A stretch of 64,000 nt of DNA from Bacillus inaquosorum KCTC 13429 (GTDB lineage: Bacteria > Bacillota > Bacilli > Bacillales > Bacillaceae), in NCBI RefSeq assembly GCF_000332645.1, contig NZ_AMXN01000006.1:186001-250000 (forward strand). The letters run 5' to 3'. The position numbers and the translations under genes were made by a program. Shown here one piece after another: positions 35,514 to 45,124 of the stretch; positions within the stretch are counted from its first letter, which is position 1; every line of letters begins with the position of its first letter. The notes under the pieces are model-generated. The model was given only the letters and a program-made list of their open reading frames with translations. It was not told where the DNA came from and searched no databases.

Positions 35514-37688
35514 ATGTCAAGAATGTTATATAAATTAGGAGGATGGGTTGCTCGCCATCGCATAAAAGTAATATGTGCGTGGATCGTTGTGTTAGTTGCT
35601 TCGATAGCGCTTGCCATCACGTTAAAACCAAGTTTTTCTGAGGATATGTCCATACCTGACACACCTTCGGAAAAAGCGCTGGATGTCATTCATAAAGAAT
35701 TTCCTCACGGTCCTGATAAAGGGAGCATACGGGTTATTTTCGGTGCTGAAGATGGAGAGAAGCTTACTGCAAAGTCAGCGAAAAAAGCAATCGAAAATAC
35801 GTTCAAGGAAATCAATAAAGATGATTCCGTTGACTCGATTGCGAGTCCTTTTGTTACAGGAACAATCGCGAAAGACGGCACAGTTGCCTATGCTGATATC
35901 AAGTATAAATCTTCAGCAGATGATATCAAAGATGACTCTATCAAACACTTAAAAGACAGTTTGAAAATAGCTGATGATGAGGGATTACAGACGGAACTTA
36001 GCGGAGATGTGCCAGGAGCCGAGATGGAGATAGGCGGAGTATCTGAAATTGTCGGCATTATCTTGGCTTTTGTCGTGTTAGCCATTACTTTCGGCTCTTT
36101 ATTGATAGCAGGTTTGCCGATTTTAACAGCACTAATTGGTTTAGGTGTAAGTATTGGACTGGTGTTGATTGGGACACAAGTATTCGATATTGCGTCCGTC
36201 AGCCTTTCATTAGCCGGAATGATTGGCCTTGCGGTTGGTATTGATTATGCTTTATTTATTTTTACGAAACACCGCCAGTTTTTAGGTGAAGGTATACAAA
36301 AAAATGAATCGATTGCGAGAGCCGCGGGAACAGCAGGAAGTGCAGTCGTTTTTGCCGGACTTACTGTTATCGTCGCACTTTGCGGATTGACTGTCGTTAA
36401 CATTCCGTTTATGTCTGCAATGGGGCTGACAGCAGGGCTTAGTGTATTGTTAGCTGTTCTCGCTTCAATCACGCTTGTGCCTGCCGTCTTATCAATAACA
36501 GGAAAACGGATGATTCCGAAACCAAACAAGAAAAAAGAAAAACAAAGCTCTGAAACAAATGTCTGGGGACGCTTTGTCACAAAAAATCCTATCATGCTAA
36601 GTGTATGCAGCATTCTCATTTTGCTCGTCATTAGTATCCCATCTATGCATTTGGAGCTGGGCTTGCCTGATGCAGGAATGAAAGCGAAGGATAATCCTGA
36701 TCGCCAGGCTTATGACTTGCTTGCCGATGGTTTTGGAGAAGGATTTAATGGCCAATTAACACTTGTAGCGGATGCCACAAGTGTGACAGGAAATAAGGCG
36801 GAAGCATTTGCAGATGCAGTGAAAGAAATAAAGGAACTAGACCATGTAGCGAGTGTTACTCCTGCAATGCCTAATAAAGAAGGGAACTTTGCCATCATTA
36901 CGGTAGTTCCTACAACAGGTCCAAATGATGTAGCAACGAAGGATTTGGTAAAGGATGTACGCAGCTTATCAGATAAAAACGGGGTAGATTTGCTCGTTAC
37001 TGGATCAACTGCAGTGAATATTGATATTTCTGATCGCCTGAATGATGCGATACCGGTATTTGCTGTACTCATTGTCGGTTTTGCGTTTGTGCTGCTGACG
37101 ATCGTTTTTCGTTCGCTGCTGGTGCCGCTTGTTGCGGTTGCAGGTTTCATATTGACGATGACAGCCACTCTCGGAATCTGTGTATTTGTCTTACAAGACG
37201 GGAACCTCATCGACTTTTTTAAAATCCCTGAAAAAGGGCCGATACTCGCGTTCCTGCCGATTTTATCTATTGGGATTCTGTTTGGATTAGCGATGGATTA
37301 TCAAGTGTTCCTTGTAAGCAGAATGCGTGAAGAATATGTGAAAACAAAAAATCCAGTACAAGCGATTCAAGCTGGATTAAAACACAGCGGGCCTGTTGTC
37401 ACTGCTGCCGGTCTTATCATGATATTCGTGTTTGCAGGATTTATCTTTGCTGGTGAAGCTTCTATTAAAGCCAACGGATTGGCTCTTTCCTTTGGTGTGC
37501 TCTTTGATGCATTTATTGTAAGAATGACACTGATTCCAAGTGTGATGAAGCTGATGGGGAATGCAGCCTGGTATTTGCCAAAATGGCTAGACAAGATCAT
37601 TCCCAATGTGGATATAGAAGGGCATCAACTCACAAAGGAGATACAGCCGGAAATAGATCATGAACAAAAGAAACAAATCAGTGTGTAG
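35514..37688 (+). CDS. ydfJ: MMPL/RND-family transporter YdfJ
   Basis: 724 residues with MMPL architecture: one N-terminal helix, an extracytoplasmic domain (about 40-175), five helices with AVGIDYALFIFTKHR (about 240-255), a second outer domain (about 385-505) and a further helix bundle with FGLAMDYQVFLVSRMREEY. The Asp-Tyr pairs lie in the proton-relay helices. It exports a lipid, peptide or antibiotic across the membrane; substrate unknown. The ATG follows AAAGGAGATTATC. Transcription depends on YdfI. Confidence 0.93.
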   Translation: MSRMLYKLGGWVARHRIKVICAWIVVLVASIALAITLKPSFSEDMSIPDTPSEKALDVIHKEFPHGPDKGSIRVIFGAEDGEKLTAKSAKKAIENTFKEINKDDSVDSIASPFVTGTIAKDGTVAYADIKYKSSADDIKDDSIKHLKDSLKIADDEGLQTELSGDVPGAEMEIGGVSEIVGIILAFVVLAITFGSLLIAGLPILTALIGLGVSIGLVLIGTQVFDIASVSLSLAGMIGLAVGIDYALFIFTKHRQFLGEGIQKNESIARAAGTAGSAVVFAGLTVIVALCGLTVVNIPFMSAMGLTAGLSVLLAVLASITLVPAVLSITGKRMIPKPNKKKEKQSSETNVWGRFVTKNPIMLSVCSILILLVISIPSMHLELGLPDAGMKAKDNPDRQAYDLLADGFGEGFNGQLTLVADATSVTGNKAEAFADAVKEIKELDHVASVTPAMPNKEGNFAIITVVPTTGPNDVATKDLVKDVRSLSDKNGVDLLVTGSTAVNIDISDRLNDAIPVFAVLIVGFAFVLLTIVFRSLLVPLVAVAGFILTMTATLGICVFVLQDGNLIDFFKIPEKGPILAFLPILSIGILFGLAMDYQVFLVSRMREEYVKTKNPVQAIQAGLKHSGPVVTAAGLIMIFVFAGFIFAGEASIKANGLALSFGVLFDAFIVRMTLIPSVMKLMGNAAWYLPKWLDKIIPNVDIEGHQLTKEIQPEIDHEQKKQISV

Positions 37689-37691
37689 TAG

Positions 37692-37723
37692 AAAAAGCAG
37701 ATCTTTCATGATCTGCTTTTTTG
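37692..37723. terminator. Terminator between ydfJ and ydfK
   Basis: AAAAAGCAGATC / GATCTGCTTTTT stem, 5-nt loop, T-run. Confidence 0.88.
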
Positions 37724-37740
37724 TTTAATATTTAAAATAA

Positions 37741-38430
37741 TTAAAAATGCAATCCAAATGCCTGAATCACGAAAATGACAACAGGCGGTATCAACAGGGA
37801 AGGCAGCAGATTCAGCGTTTTACATTTCTTGATTCCCAGAATGCTTAACCCTGAGCTGAGGATAAGTATGCCTCCTACAATTGTGATTTCGTTTATAAGG
37901 TCTGTATTGATTGCGCTCTCCATTACTTTAGCAAATAAATAGATGGAGCCCTGCCAGGCAAATAACACAATGGCAGCCGCTGCTATTCCAAATCCAAAAG
38001 TCGAAGCGAGCACAATGGAGGTAATCCCATCTAACATACCGTTTGTCAGGAGGTACGTATAATTTTCATTCAGCGCGGCTTCAACAGGGCCCAATATTGA
38101 CAGCGAACCTATACAAAATAATAAGATCGCAGTTGATAAACCTTCCGCTAAATTGCTTTTAGAGAATTTGTTCACCAGCTTGTTGAATCGCAACTCCAGA
38201 TCGATGCTCTGGCCAATCAATCCTCCAAGGGCTAAACTCACGATAAAAAGAATGGGGTATTTACTATCAGGCAAATGCTGTGTAATGGCATTGATCCCTA
38301 ACGCCATTGCAGCGAATCCCATTGCCTGCATCAGAATATCCTGGTATTCATCTTTAATGCCTTTTTTGAATATCCCTCCGATGATACTTCCTGCAATGAT
38401 CATAACTGTGTTAAAAATAGTTCCAAACAT
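37741..38430 (-). CDS. ydfK: DUF554-family membrane protein YdfK
   Basis: 229 residues, seven or so hydrophobic helices typical of DUF554 (FGTIFNTVMIIAGSIIGGIFKKGI at the start; FCIGSLSILGPVEAALN in the middle, the family's GxxxILGP motif). No function is established. The ATG follows TTGGAGGAGAAAGCTT. It is a single-gene unit on the minus strand after the MerR gene ydfL, and might be its target. Confidence 0.88.
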   Translation of the reverse strand: MFGTIFNTVMIIAGSIIGGIFKKGIKDEYQDILMQAMGFAAMALGINAITQHLPDSKYPILFIVSLALGGLIGQSIDLELRFNKLVNKFSKSNLAEGLSTAILLFCIGSLSILGPVEAALNENYTYLLTNGMLDGITSIVLASTFGFGIAAAAIVLFAWQGSIYLFAKVMESAINTDLINEITIVGGILILSSGLSILGIKKCKTLNLLPSLLIPPVVIFVIQAFGLHF

Positions 38431-38521
38431 AAGCTTTCTCCTCCAATAATGATTCCTGCATAAAAAATAAACCCTCTAGTTAGTAGAGAGTCAAGGGATA
38501 TTGACAGCATATTCTTGGGGT

Positions 38522-39334
38522 TTACTTGATGGGCAGCAGGATTTCAGTCGCATAATTGTCTAGATTATTCGTAATCCCATAATCAATGAGTGTGATTTCG
38601 ATTGAGTCCCCCGCTACCTCATAATGATGTTCTTTCATATATGCCAGTAACTTTTTGTAATAGGGTTCGGCTTCTGGATGTGACCCTTTAAACCTAATTT
38701 GCAGATATTCTCTTGAAGGAAAAATGATTTCTGATGAAGTGTTTTCATTTTCATCTTCAAGAATCATGAATATGCTGGAATATTTGTCGAACTGATTTGC
38801 TTTTACATTTGCTGCTGAAATGGATAAACCTATCTTGCCTATAAATATATCCTCGTTCACATTCAGATGAGTTCTCAATGCTGCCAATGAATGTTCGATA
38901 TCATGGCCGAGAATATACTCATGCTGTAAATAAGCCACACGTAATGCGGGAAGTTTGATTTTTGAAATGAGATGTAATGGCGTGTTGACGGCATCTTCTA
39001 TTTGGATGATCCGGCGGGAGATCTTTTTTTCAATGCGTTCCAATTCTTTCTTTTTGCGATCAATTTCAGTTTGCTGGCTTTTCAGTAAATGAATCAGAGT
39101 GTTTGTATTTTGGGAATTGTAAAAATCAAGAAGTTTATTGATGGGCAGGCCTAAAGCTCTCAAATACTTGATGGTGTCCAGCCGCTCAAACTGTTGGGTA
39201 GAATAATATCTATAGTTTGTTTGCTCGTCTTTATATTCCGGTTTCAAAAGACCGATTTCATCATAATACCTAAGCGCAGAGATTTTCACATTGAATAACT
39301 TTGAAACTTCTCCAATCGAAAAAAATTCCTTCAT
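38522..39334 (-). CDS. ydfL: MerR-family regulator YdfL (BmrR-like)
   Basis: 270 residues. MerR winged helix about 1-70 ([41 protein letters not shown]), linker coiled coil about 75-115, and a GyrI-like drug-binding domain about 120-270. This is the BmrR plan: activator of a multidrug exporter on ligand binding. The ATG with AAAGG at 9 nt is used; the frame runs open to 39355. The best neighbour target is ydfK downstream, 91 bp away. Confidence 0.88.
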   Translation of the reverse strand: MKEFFSIGEVSKLFNVKISALRYYDEIGLLKPEYKDEQTNYRYYSTQQFERLDTIKYLRALGLPINKLLDFYNSQNTNTLIHLLKSQQTEIDRKKKELERIEKKISRRIIQIEDAVNTPLHLISKIKLPALRVAYLQHEYILGHDIEHSLAALRTHLNVNEDIFIGKIGLSISAANVKANQFDKYSSIFMILEDENENTSSEIIFPSREYLQIRFKGSHPEAEPYYKKLLAYMKEHHYEVAGDSIEITLIDYGITNNLDNYATEILLPIK

Positions 39335-39457
39335 TCTAACAACCTTTCTGTACATTTGTTTGATTTATTCTTTACATACATCCACATTATATATGATGAA
39401 GGAGCCCTAAAGGTAATCGGGGTTAGAGGCTGAGGGTAGAAGGCGGATAATGCAGTG

Positions 39458-39489
39458 AAAAAAGCCCCTTTTTTTTGAAAGGAGCTTTT
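39458..39489 (-). terminator. Intrinsic terminator of mneP
   Basis: On the minus strand, a stem of about 11 bp (AAAGCTCCTTT / AAAGGGGCTTT) followed by TTTTTT, directly after the mneP stop codon. Confidence 0.82.
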
Positions 39490-40383
39490 CTATTCTTCAA
39501 AATAAGGATTCACATGGATAAGCACTTCTTCAACATCTGAAAACTGTCTTTTGATTTCATTTCGGATTTCTCGGGCAATATCGTGTCCCTGCTTAATCGT
39601 CAAATCATAATCCAAAGATAAACGGACATCAAGCAATTTATAGTGGCCATGTTCTCTCGCGCGAATTTTATCGAGCCGTTTTACTTGAGGACAATGCAAA
39701 ATAACAGCTTTATATTCCTCTATCAGCTCGGGATCAACACTTTTCTCCATGAGAACATCAACAGACGGCCTGATTAATTCCATTGAAATCTTAAAAATGA
39801 GGTAAGCCACGATGGCGCTTGCAATTGCATCGGCGTACAACAGAAAGGACCATCCGCGGGTGTTTCCGATAATCGCCAATAGGACGCCGATAAAAGCGGC
39901 GAGAGAGGCAACGATATCGCCTTTATGATCGTATGCAATCGCTATAATTGCTTTGCTGTTCCATTTTTCCCCCTGCTTTATGGAATAACGATATAAGATC
40001 TGCTTAGCCACGTACGAAATCAGAGCTGCAAACAATGCGCTGTATTGTGGAACGCTTGGCCCTTCAACAAAGGACAGAATCGCTTCTATTAGGATATAAA
40101 CGGATACGATCACTAAGATAATTCCGACAATCGCCTCACTTATGACCTCAGCTTTTCCATGCCCGAAAGGATGGTCTTGATCAGGCGGTTTATTGGAAAT
40201 GCCGATGACTGCCAGGACAGCAATCGAAGCAACGACATCCGCTGCAGAATGGATTCCGTCTGCAAAAACAGCTTCACTATCGCCTATCAGCCCACAAAAG
40301 ACCTTTCCTGCCATTAAGATCAGATTGGCTATCAATGCAATCAAAGCTACCTTTTTGCTTATTTGTTCTCTTTCACTTGCCAT
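39490..40383 (-). CDS. mneP: Cation diffusion facilitator, manganese exporter MneP
   Basis: 297 residues. Six helices span about 12-210, with metal-site motifs FADGIHSAADVVAS, the HPFGHGKAE loop and AYDHKGDIVASLAAFIGVLL; the cytoplasmic domain spans about 210-297 (HGHYKLLDVRL). The DxxxD-type site fits Mn2+ exporters, and B. subtilis YdfM was renamed MneP for this activity under MntR control. The ATG follows ATAGGAGGAAAAA. No clear MntR box was identified by eye in the upstream 250 bp. Confidence 0.88.
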   Translation of the reverse strand: MASEREQISKKVALIALIANLILMAGKVFCGLIGDSEAVFADGIHSAADVVASIAVLAVIGISNKPPDQDHPFGHGKAEVISEAIVGIILVIVSVYILIEAILSFVEGPSVPQYSALFAALISYVAKQILYRYSIKQGEKWNSKAIIAIAYDHKGDIVASLAAFIGVLLAIIGNTRGWSFLLYADAIASAIVAYLIFKISMELIRPSVDVLMEKSVDPELIEEYKAVILHCPQVKRLDKIRAREHGHYKLLDVRLSLDYDLTIKQGHDIAREIRNEIKRQFSDVEEVLIHVNPYFEE

Positions 40384-40665
40384 TTTTTCCTCCTATAAAA
40401 CTGCACAAAAAAATAGGAGTGCTTTTTGTTCGCTCTCCGTATCCTTTCTTGTGTAATCACTTTGCTTATCATACCAATTGAATTTCGAGTGGGTCTATAG
40501 CAACGTTGTTTCCTGTTTGCTAATAAATAAGGTGACAGAAAAAAAGTTGGAGCCAGGCTAAAGATCACACAGCAAACAAAGGGGTTCTTATGAAACAAGT
40601 AGTGACTATCCACAAACATAAATTCAGCTTAAGTGAAAAATTTCCACCTGATTTTTTAAAAACTG

Positions 40666-40712
40666 TTGACATGAGAACATTCGTATTTTATTATTATCTC
40701 ATATTCAAGATA
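40666..40712 (+). promoter_or_regulatory. Distal mhqNOP promoter with MhqR-like operator
   Basis: TTGACA (40666-40671), 17 bp, TATTAT (40689-40694), directly followed by TATCTCATATTCAAGATA (40695-40712), which matches the proximal MhqR box at 15 of 18 positions. Another half-site follows. Confidence 0.65.
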
Positions 40713-40850
40713 TTTTAATTCAAGATATTTAGTTTGGATTTCAGAATAAAAACATGCAGGATTTAAAAAAGCGTGTTGCTGAATAATGTAGAGCAATCTC
40801 AATCATTGTCATTCTTTTGCATCATATGCAATCGATTTTTTATAAAATAA

Positions 40851-40868
40851 TATCTCGAATTCGAGATA
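40851..40868 (+). promoter_or_regulatory. MhqR operator of mhqNOP
   Basis: TATCTCGAATTCGAGATA is a perfect 18-bp palindrome identical in type to the known MhqR operators. A weak promoter, TTGCAT-18-TATAAA, stands just upstream. Confidence 0.85.
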
Positions 40869-40884
40869 AAAGGGGTGTTCATAA

Positions 40885-41505
40885 ATGGCTGAATTTTCAC
40901 AGTTAGTTAATGAAAGAAGATCTGCAAGCAACTTCCTTCCAGATCATCCAATCACGAAAGATGAACTCAATGAGATGTTTGAATTGGTTGCATTGGCTCC
41001 ATCGGCTTTTAATTTACAGCATACCAAATATGTGACGGTACTTGACCCGGATGTAAAAGAAAAGCTGAAGCAGGCCGCAAACGGACAATATAAGGTATTG
41101 AGCTCATCGGCAGTTCTTTTGGTATTAGGGGATAAGCAGGCATATCAGCAAGCGGCTGACATTTATGAAGGATTAAAGATGTTGGGGATATTAAATAAAC
41201 AAGAGTATGATCACATGGTTCAAGACACAGTTTCGTTTTATGAAAACAGAGGAGAGCCATTTAAGAGAGACGAGGCGATAAGGAATGCTTCACTTTCTGC
41301 GATGATGTTTATGCTGAGCGCTAAGGAAAAAGGCTGGGACACCTGCCCTATGATCGGCTTTGATGATGAAGCCGTGAAACAGATTTTGAATATAGATGAC
41401 CAATTTGAGATTGTCATGATGATTACAATTGGGAAAGAAAAAACAGAGAGCAGAATGCCGCGCGGCTACCGGAAGCCTGTGAATGAGTTTGTTGAATATA
41501 TGTAA
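40885..41505 (+). CDS. mhqN: Nitroreductase-family NAD(P)H oxidoreductase MhqN
   Basis: 206 residues of FMN-dependent nitroreductase type: VNERRSASNFLPDHPITKDE at the N-terminus and ALAPSAFNLQHTKYVTV, with GWDTCPMIGFDDEAV later. It is thought to reduce quinones or quinone adducts in the MhqR stress response. The ATG follows AAAAGGGGTGTTCATAA. First gene of mhqNOP; repression by MhqR is expected from the 18-bp palindrome 16 bp upstream of the start. Confidence 0.92.
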   Translation: MAEFSQLVNERRSASNFLPDHPITKDELNEMFELVALAPSAFNLQHTKYVTVLDPDVKEKLKQAANGQYKVLSSSAVLLVLGDKQAYQQAADIYEGLKMLGILNKQEYDHMVQDTVSFYENRGEPFKRDEAIRNASLSAMMFMLSAKEKGWDTCPMIGFDDEAVKQILNIDDQFEIVMMITIGKEKTESRMPRGYRKPVNEFVEYM

Positions 41506-41532
41506 ATTGAACGTTTAAAGGAGCGGGTAAAA

Positions 41533-42471
41533 ATGGCTAAAAATACGATGGGAATACATCATATTACAGCAATTGTCGGTCACCCTCAAGAAAACACAGA
41601 TTTCTACGCAGGAGTGCTGGGGCTTCGATTGGTCAAGCAAACGGTCAATTTTGATGACCCGGGTACGTATCATCTTTATTTTGGGAATGAAGGCGGAAAG
41701 CCTGGAACAATTATCACCTTCTTTCCGTGGGCAGGGGCTCGCAAAGGCATCATTGGAGACGGTCAAGTAGGCGTGACCTCTTATGTCGTGCCGAAGGGGG
41801 CCATGGCATTTTGGGAAAAGAGACTTGAAAAGTTCAGCGTTCCATACACAAAAATCGAGCGTTTTGGAGAACAGTATATAGAATTTGATGATCCGCATGG
41901 CCTACATTTAGAAATCGTGGAAAGAGAAGAAGGAGAAGCCAATACTTGGACTTTCGGAGATGTAACACCTGAGGTTGCCATTAAAGGTTTTGGGGGTGCA
42001 ACTTTGTTATCAGCACAGCCTGAAAAAACAGGTGAACTGCTAGAAAACATTATGGGGCTGGAACGAGTCGGCAAGGAAGGAGACTTCGTTCGTTATCGCT
42101 CTGCCGGTGATATCGGAAATGTGATTGACCTTAAATTAACGCCTATTGGCCGCGGGCAAATGGGAGTCGGCACGGTGCATCACATTGCTTGGAGAGCTAG
42201 CGATGACCAAGATCAATTAGAATGGCAAAGATATATTGCTTCTCACGGATATGGTGTGACTCCTGTTCGGGATAGAAACTACTTTAATGCGATTTACTTC
42301 AGAGAGCATGGGGAAATCCTGTTTGAAATTGCAACGGATCCACCGGGATTTGCCCATGATGAATCACAAGAAACAATGGGTGGAAAATTGATGCTGCCTG
42401 TGCAGTATGAACCGCATCGAACACAAATTGAACAAGGGCTGCTGCCGTTTGAAGTGAGAGAGTTAGATTGA
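41533..42471 (+). CDS. mhqO: Ring-cleaving dioxygenase-family protein MhqO
   Basis: 312 residues made of two vicinal-oxygen-chelate modules (about 5-145 and 155-300). Metal-ligand candidates are His in HHITAIVGHP, His in VHHIAWRASD and Glu in LFEIATDPPGF. It probably opens hydroquinone rings or detoxifies thiol-quinone adducts. The ATG follows AAAGGAGCGGGTAAAA, 27 bp after mhqN. Regulated with mhqN. Confidence 0.92.
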   Translation: MAKNTMGIHHITAIVGHPQENTDFYAGVLGLRLVKQTVNFDDPGTYHLYFGNEGGKPGTIITFFPWAGARKGIIGDGQVGVTSYVVPKGAMAFWEKRLEKFSVPYTKIERFGEQYIEFDDPHGLHLEIVEREEGEANTWTFGDVTPEVAIKGFGGATLLSAQPEKTGELLENIMGLERVGKEGDFVRYRSAGDIGNVIDLKLTPIGRGQMGVGTVHHIAWRASDDQDQLEWQRYIASHGYGVTPVRDRNYFNAIYFREHGEILFEIATDPPGFAHDESQETMGGKLMLPVQYEPHRTQIEQGLLPFEVRELD

Positions 42472-42609
42472 TTTTAAATAATGCTGACGCATGAAGAAAA
42501 TAAAGAGGTATATATTCAACAGATGATTGCTAAGACGGTACTGGCGGCAAAGAATCAGACTGGTGCCTTTCAGCATATCATGTTACATCAAAAATAAGGA
42601 GAGATAAAA

Positions 42610-42999
42610 ATGGAAGATGCAGGACTGTTGCTTATTCGTATTATGATTGGTGTGGTGTTTCTGTTTTATGGATCACAAAAGTTATTCGGCTGGTTTGGCG
42701 GATACGGGATTAAAGGAACCGGACAATGGTTCGAGTCAATTGGGGTTAAACCAGGTAACGTCGCGGCCGCTTTATCAGGTCTTGGGGAATTAGTAAGCGG
42801 AATTCTATTTATTTTAGGTGTATTTCTCCCGCTTGGAGCTGCTATTATAACGATCATTATGTTAGGTGCCATCGTAAAAGTCCATGGAGCGAAAGGATTT
42901 GCAAATGGCGCCGGCGGTTTTGAATATAACGCAGTGCTGATTGCAGTCTCCATTGGGGTTGCACTCATCGGTTCAGGGGCTTACGCTTTGCATTTTTAA
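42610..42999 (+). CDS. mhqP: DoxX-family membrane protein MhqP
   Basis: 129 residues, four helices: the DoxX motif [26 protein letters not shown] opens the protein, with [24 protein letters not shown] later. DoxX proteins associate with redox enzymes at the membrane. The ATG follows AAGGAGAGATAAAA. Last gene of mhqNOP, 138 bp after mhqO and before a strong terminator. The gap contains a 38-codon frame of doubtful meaning. Confidence 0.9.
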   Translation: MEDAGLLLIRIMIGVVFLFYGSQKLFGWFGGYGIKGTGQWFESIGVKPGNVAAALSGLGELVSGILFILGVFLPLGAAIITIIMLGAIVKVHGAKGFANGAGGFEYNAVLIAVSIGVALIGSGAYALHF

Positions 43000-43012
43000 T
43001 ATACAATTATTT

Positions 43013-43050
43013 AAGAACAGTTACTGCTCGCCAGTAACTGTTCTTTTGTT
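43013..43050 (+). terminator. Intrinsic terminator of mhqNOP
   Basis: AAGAACAGTTACTG with its complement, 5-nt loop, TTTT tail. Confidence 0.9.
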
Positions 43051-43187
43051 TTGAGATTTTTGAGCATAACTTGCGGGTACTCTGCAAAGCAAAAAAGCGG
43101 ATATTATAAATATAAATGTGTATAGTGAATGATACGCGTATAATGAGCTTGGTCATGAAAGGCAGACCAATTTGAAGGGGGAATTTG

Positions 43188-43526
43188 ATGAAAGAGATGA
43201 CAAAATTACATTCATTGGATTCTATAGAGAATTTTATCAAACAGCACCAATTCAGTTTTCTCTACATTTCAAGGCCCGGCTGTACAGTATGTCATGCTGT
43301 TCTGCCGCAGCTCAGAATATTATTGGAGCAGTTTCCAAACATCAAATTGGGGTATATCAATGCTGACGATGTAGAGGAGGTTGCCGGCAGATTTTCAGTC
43401 TTCACTGTCCCTGTGCTTCTTTTGTTCATTGATGGGACTGAGTTTCTGAGAGAAGCCCGTTTTGTTCATTTTGAACAGCTCGAAGAAAGGCTGAAAAGGG
43501 TTTATCAGTTATATCAAGATGAATAA
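43188..43526 (+). CDS. ydfQ: Thioredoxin-like protein YdfQ
   Basis: 112 residues with thioredoxin fold. The active site reads CTVC (RPGCTVCHAV) in place of CGPC, and the cis-proline lies in FTVPVLLLF. No signal peptide, so cytoplasmic. Probably a disulfide reductase of specialised use. The ATG 5-6 nt after GGGGG is used; a TTG lies one codon upstream. Ends in a terminator at 43546. Confidence 0.9.
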   Translation: MKEMTKLHSLDSIENFIKQHQFSFLYISRPGCTVCHAVLPQLRILLEQFPNIKLGYINADDVEEVAGRFSVFTVPVLLLFIDGTEFLREARFVHFEQLEERLKRVYQLYQDE

Positions 43527-43545
43527 AGTGTTTATACCTTTCAAA

Positions 43546-43575
43546 TAAAAAGCCCCCTTTTAAGGGGCTTTTTAT
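43546..43575. terminator. Terminator between ydfQ and the MocR gene
   Basis: AAAAGCCCC / GGGGCTTTT stem followed by a T-run. Confidence 0.85.
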
Positions 43576-43593
43576 CATAGAAAGGGGAAAGCG

Positions 43594-44979
43594 TCATGCC
43601 GTCCCCCATGCTTGTTTTAAAAGCTGGACGCCATGTGTTATGTCATCAAAGCCAAGATGTCCGAAACCCAATTTAATCAGCGGATGATCAGAAGCGTTGT
43701 TTACAAAATAGAGCGCGGTAGGATAGACTTTTACTCCGTATTCTAAAGCACGCTGAATCAGCGATTCTTCTGAACAATTCTCATGAACCTTCACTAATAT
43801 GTATAACCCGGACTGTTCACCTATTACGGATACATGATGTCCGAACTGATGCTTCACACTTGCAGCCAAGTGCTGCATTTTGCGTTTGTAGACAACGCGC
43901 ATTCGTTTGATATGACGGGTCCATTCTCCTTCTTTCATAAATTCTGCCATGGTGAGCTGGCTCAGCAAAGAAGCGGTGCTTTCGAATTGATGAAATCGAT
44001 GCTGATAGCGCTGTAAAATGGGCTCCGGCAGCACCATATAGCAGAGGCGAATGCCTGGGAGAAAAGATTTTGAGAAATTCCCCAGATAAATGACTCTTTG
44101 TGAATGAATAGAGGCCAGTGCAGGGAAGGGCTGCTGTGTGTAACGAAATTCACTGTCATAATCATCTTCAAGAATATACCCGTCTTTTTTAGCCGCCCAA
44201 TGAATCAGTGCTTGCCGCTCCTGAATAGACATGCTTACCCCATAAGGGCTGTGGTGAGAGGGTGTTACATAGATTAATCTTTCATTCATTTGATGTAATG
44301 CTGAAAAATCGGCGCCTGTCTCATAAACAGGCAGCGTTTCGAGAGTAAAACCTTGCAGCTGAAAAGCTTCTCGTGCCCCAACATATCCAGGATCCTCTAC
44401 GATGATGCCGGAAAAATCATCTTTTAAAACCTGTCCAAGATAAATAAGCATTTGCTGTGTGCTGCTGCCAATCATAATCGAATTTGCATCTGCTTTTACG
44501 CCTCGCGATTCTAATAGATAAGCCGCAATTTGTTCACGCAGGCATTTTTCTCCGAATGCTTCACCGTATAGGTAGCTCTTCTCTGATGCCAGCATTTGAT
44601 TCGACTGCCTTCTCCATATTTTAAGCGGGAAATGTGTTTGGTCTACAGCCCCGGGGCGAAAATCAATGAGAATTTGCGGCGCTGTATCTGTTTGCTTGTT
44701 TTGAGAAGATGTCTCTTTCCCCTGAAATAAAAGAGGCTCGATTTCATTCGCAAAATAGCCTTTTCTTCTTTCTCCACGAATGTAGCCTTCTGCTATCAGC
44801 TGATCATAAGCCATCAAAGTTGTATTGCGGCTCACCTGCAAGGAATGAGCGAGCTCCCGAATAGAGGGTAATTGTTCATTCGCCCGTATATGCCCTTGTT
44901 CAATTAATGATTTAAACTGCTCGTAAACTTGTTTGTATTTAGGGCCCTCATGATGAAAAGCAAAAATCATATTTTTCAC
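43594..44979 (-). CDS. MocR/PdxR-type regulator (third in window)
   Basis: 461 residues from the GTG placed 6 nt after GAGGTG; an ATG six codons upstream is possible. GntR winged helix about 15-75 (IRELAHSLQVSRNTTLMAYDQLIAEGYI) and aminotransferase-like domain about 100-461, with the PLP lysine in YLGNFSKSFLPGIRLCYM. Divergent from a PaiB-like gene, its probable target. Not part of the ydf order of B. subtilis as I recall it, so perhaps an insertion in this lineage. Confidence 0.85.
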   Translation of the reverse strand: MKNMIFAFHHEGPKYKQVYEQFKSLIEQGHIRANEQLPSIRELAHSLQVSRNTTLMAYDQLIAEGYIRGERRKGYFANEIEPLLFQGKETSSQNKQTDTAPQILIDFRPGAVDQTHFPLKIWRRQSNQMLASEKSYLYGEAFGEKCLREQIAAYLLESRGVKADANSIMIGSSTQQMLIYLGQVLKDDFSGIIVEDPGYVGAREAFQLQGFTLETLPVYETGADFSALHQMNERLIYVTPSHHSPYGVSMSIQERQALIHWAAKKDGYILEDDYDSEFRYTQQPFPALASIHSQRVIYLGNFSKSFLPGIRLCYMVLPEPILQRYQHRFHQFESTASLLSQLTMAEFMKEGEWTRHIKRMRVVYKRKMQHLAASVKHQFGHHVSVIGEQSGLYILVKVHENCSEESLIQRALEYGVKVYPTALYFVNNASDHPLIKLGFGHLGFDDITHGVQLLKQAWGTA

Positions 44980-45124
44980 TGCTTTCACCTCTGACATGCA
45001 TATTTGTTTAAAACTGTACCTTTGAAAATGTCAGTTAGTATCATATTATACCTTATAAATAACTGATCATGGAGACAGTTTCCTGTTCGACAGTGATCGG
45101 CTTAATCAGAAGGGAGATTGGTTT

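Noticed and set aside
42481..42597. 38-codon ORF between mhqO and mhqP
   Set aside because: No ribosome binding site before its ATG; probably spacer or an old remnant.
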